From contig JADBKE010000007.1 of assembly GCA_014896535.1 (NCBI GenBank), positions 132,571 through 196,570 on the forward strand: a stretch of DNA of 64,000 nucleotides, in the 5' to 3' direction. Under the pieces are notes generated by a model. It made no database searches, had not been told where the DNA came from, and saw only the letters and a program-made list of their open reading frames with translations. This stretch comes from Candidatus Fermentithermobacillaceae bacterium (GTDB lineage Bacteria > Bacillota > Sulfobacillia > Fermentithermobacillales > DUSS01). Shown here one piece after another: positions 63,076-64,000 of the stretch. The first letter of the stretch is position 1. Every line of letters begins with the position of its first letter. The position numbers and the translations under genes were made by a program.

Positions 63076-63855
63076 TCAATCGACGGAAGGATTTTGAGAA
63101 TCGCGATGAAAGTCGCGGAGCAGGTCCGATGGGGTTATGATTCCCAGGAGCTTTTCTTCGGGCTTTCCGTTCTCGGTGATGAGAATCGCGAGGACGTGCC
63201 GGTCGGCATGGGGAGGGTTTTCTTTGAAAATCTCCTGCGCTTCGTATATCGTGGCCTTACGCGGGAGAAATCGCGCCCTGTTACCTCGTTCGTACGCGAT
63301 GATGTCCTTCGCCGTGGCCGAAAGAATTTCATCGAGGGTGGCACAACCCTTTTCTCGCTCACCGTGGATGCGGTCCGCCATCCAGCGAGCAACGGCGCCG
63401 TCGGTCAAAAGCCCTACGTACTTTGACCCGTCGTACACGGGAAACTGCGAGAAAGTCGTCTTTTTAATCGTCCGCAGCACCCGGTCGGCCCGGTCGGCGA
63501 CGTCGAAGCATATGACCTCCCTGGAGAATCGCGGGTACACGAGGGGAGGCCTCACCATGAGCTCGGCTATTTCCTCTATGCGCCTCACAGTCTCCTCGAG
63601 AGGAACGGCTATGAGGTAGTCAGGGCTGATCCTCTCGTGCACTATGGCGTTGCGTAAGTCGGCGAATTCTTCCAAATCGTCTTTGAATCGTCTGACTACG
63701 CTGTCCCGGCCCTTCAACCCATCCACCATTCGACGAAAACTTTCCCTGCGCCCGGGGTCGCCCCAGCGCCGGCGAAGTTCATGCTCGATTACGTTGTAAG
63801 CGGCAAGAAACCTCTCTCCACGATTGGCCTCTTCTGGAGTCAGCAAACGTTCCAT
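63076..63855 (-). CDS. CBS-pair protein with HEPN-like N-terminal domain
   Basis: 259 residues. The N-terminal 95 residues are helical ([38 protein letters not shown]) and contain an RNxxxH motif as in HEPN domains. Two CBS motifs follow ([25 protein letters not shown] and [23 protein letters not shown]), which usually bind adenosyl ligands. ATG at 63855. It is followed 26 bases later by the IscU-like frame. Function unknown; nucleotide-controlled RNA binding or cleavage is speculation. Confidence 0.82.
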   Translation of the reverse strand: MERLLTPEEANRGERFLAAYNVIEHELRRRWGDPGRRESFRRMVDGLKGRDSVVRRFKDDLEEFADLRNAIVHERISPDYLIAVPLEETVRRIEEIAELMVRPPLVYPRFSREVICFDVADRADRVLRTIKKTTFSQFPVYDGSKYVGLLTDGAVARWMADRIHGEREKGCATLDEILSATAKDIIAYERGNRARFLPRKATIYEAQEIFKENPPHADRHVLAILITENGKPEEKLLGIITPSDLLRDFHRDSQNPSVD

Positions 63856-64000
63856 GCGGACACGCCCCTCGTGAACACTCTATCAGAGCGGTTCTCGCCT
63901 GGCCATTCCTTCTTTCGGGCGAAGGCGGGCTCGTCCTGCCGATAGGAAAGGGCAGCAGAGGATTCTGTCGCAATCGCCGTACTCGGTGCGTACTCCGGTG

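Overview
The window is about 64 kb of chromosome from an endospore-forming member of the Bacillota (Firmicutes). It is fairly GC-rich and makes heavy use of TTG and GTG starts behind strong AGGAGG-type ribosome binding sites. The spore assignment rests on gpr, an alpha/beta-type SASP with a sigma-G-type promoter, spoVM, ylbJ, tepA and ylzJ. An actinobacterial-type integration host factor next to remA and gmk points to a deep-branching, probably thermophilic Clostridia-like lineage. I cannot name the genus.

Layout. From 1 to 7.1 kb, on the minus strand, is the fatty-acid/phospholipid operon fapR-plsX-fabH-degV(fakB)-fabD-fabG-acpP-fabF, with fabF cut by the window edge. A highly structured, unassigned non-coding stretch (7.3-7.65 kb) separates it from yceD-rpmF. 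From 8.7 to 14.5 kb are ylbL-like, ylbJ, a coiled-coil gene, coaD, a YdcZ-type transporter, gpr and a SASP. From 14.7 to 33 kb is a long minus-strand housekeeping run: mihF-remA-gmk-rpoZ-coaBC-priA-(def-fmt)-yugP-rsmB-prpC-prkC-rsgA-rpe, then a small membrane gene and spoVM. Convergent to it is rpmB, and beyond that asp23-fakA-recG. The order closely follows the Bacillus subtilis spoVM region.

From 33 to 38.4 kb is an alpha-glucan module: a GH15 protein plus a stand-alone starch-binding module, divergent from DUF4912-GH57 branching enzyme. Next come a radical SAM gene, ylzJ and tepA. From 41 to 44.1 kb is a tidy four-gene operon of membrane proteins of unknown function with its own terminator. 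It is followed by an MscS channel, an EamA transporter, dapF, a tiny membrane protein, a secreted alpha/alpha-barrel-like protein, a second B12-type radical SAM protein and purA. A transposase remnant and an FMN riboswitch precede ribU at 53.4 kb. From 54 to 61.7 kb is a peptidoglycan-recycling operon, namZ-murK-(murQ-amiE fusion)-nagZ-anmK, then birA, an N-terminally degenerate IscU-like gene and a HEPN-like/CBS protein.

How the genes connect. FakA (16.8-18.5 kb) and the DegV/FakB protein inside the fab operon would let the cell activate exogenous fatty acids and pass them to PlsX-linked phospholipid synthesis under FapR. The recycling operon has every step from release of terminal MurNAc to GlcNAc-6-phosphate, apparently in the cytoplasm. 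The most unusual items are the four-gene membrane operon, the structured RNA candidate, two enzyme fusions (def-fmt and murQ-amiE), a PriA without ATPase motifs, and a DapF lacking one catalytic cysteine. All calls come from reading the sequence; no database search was run.
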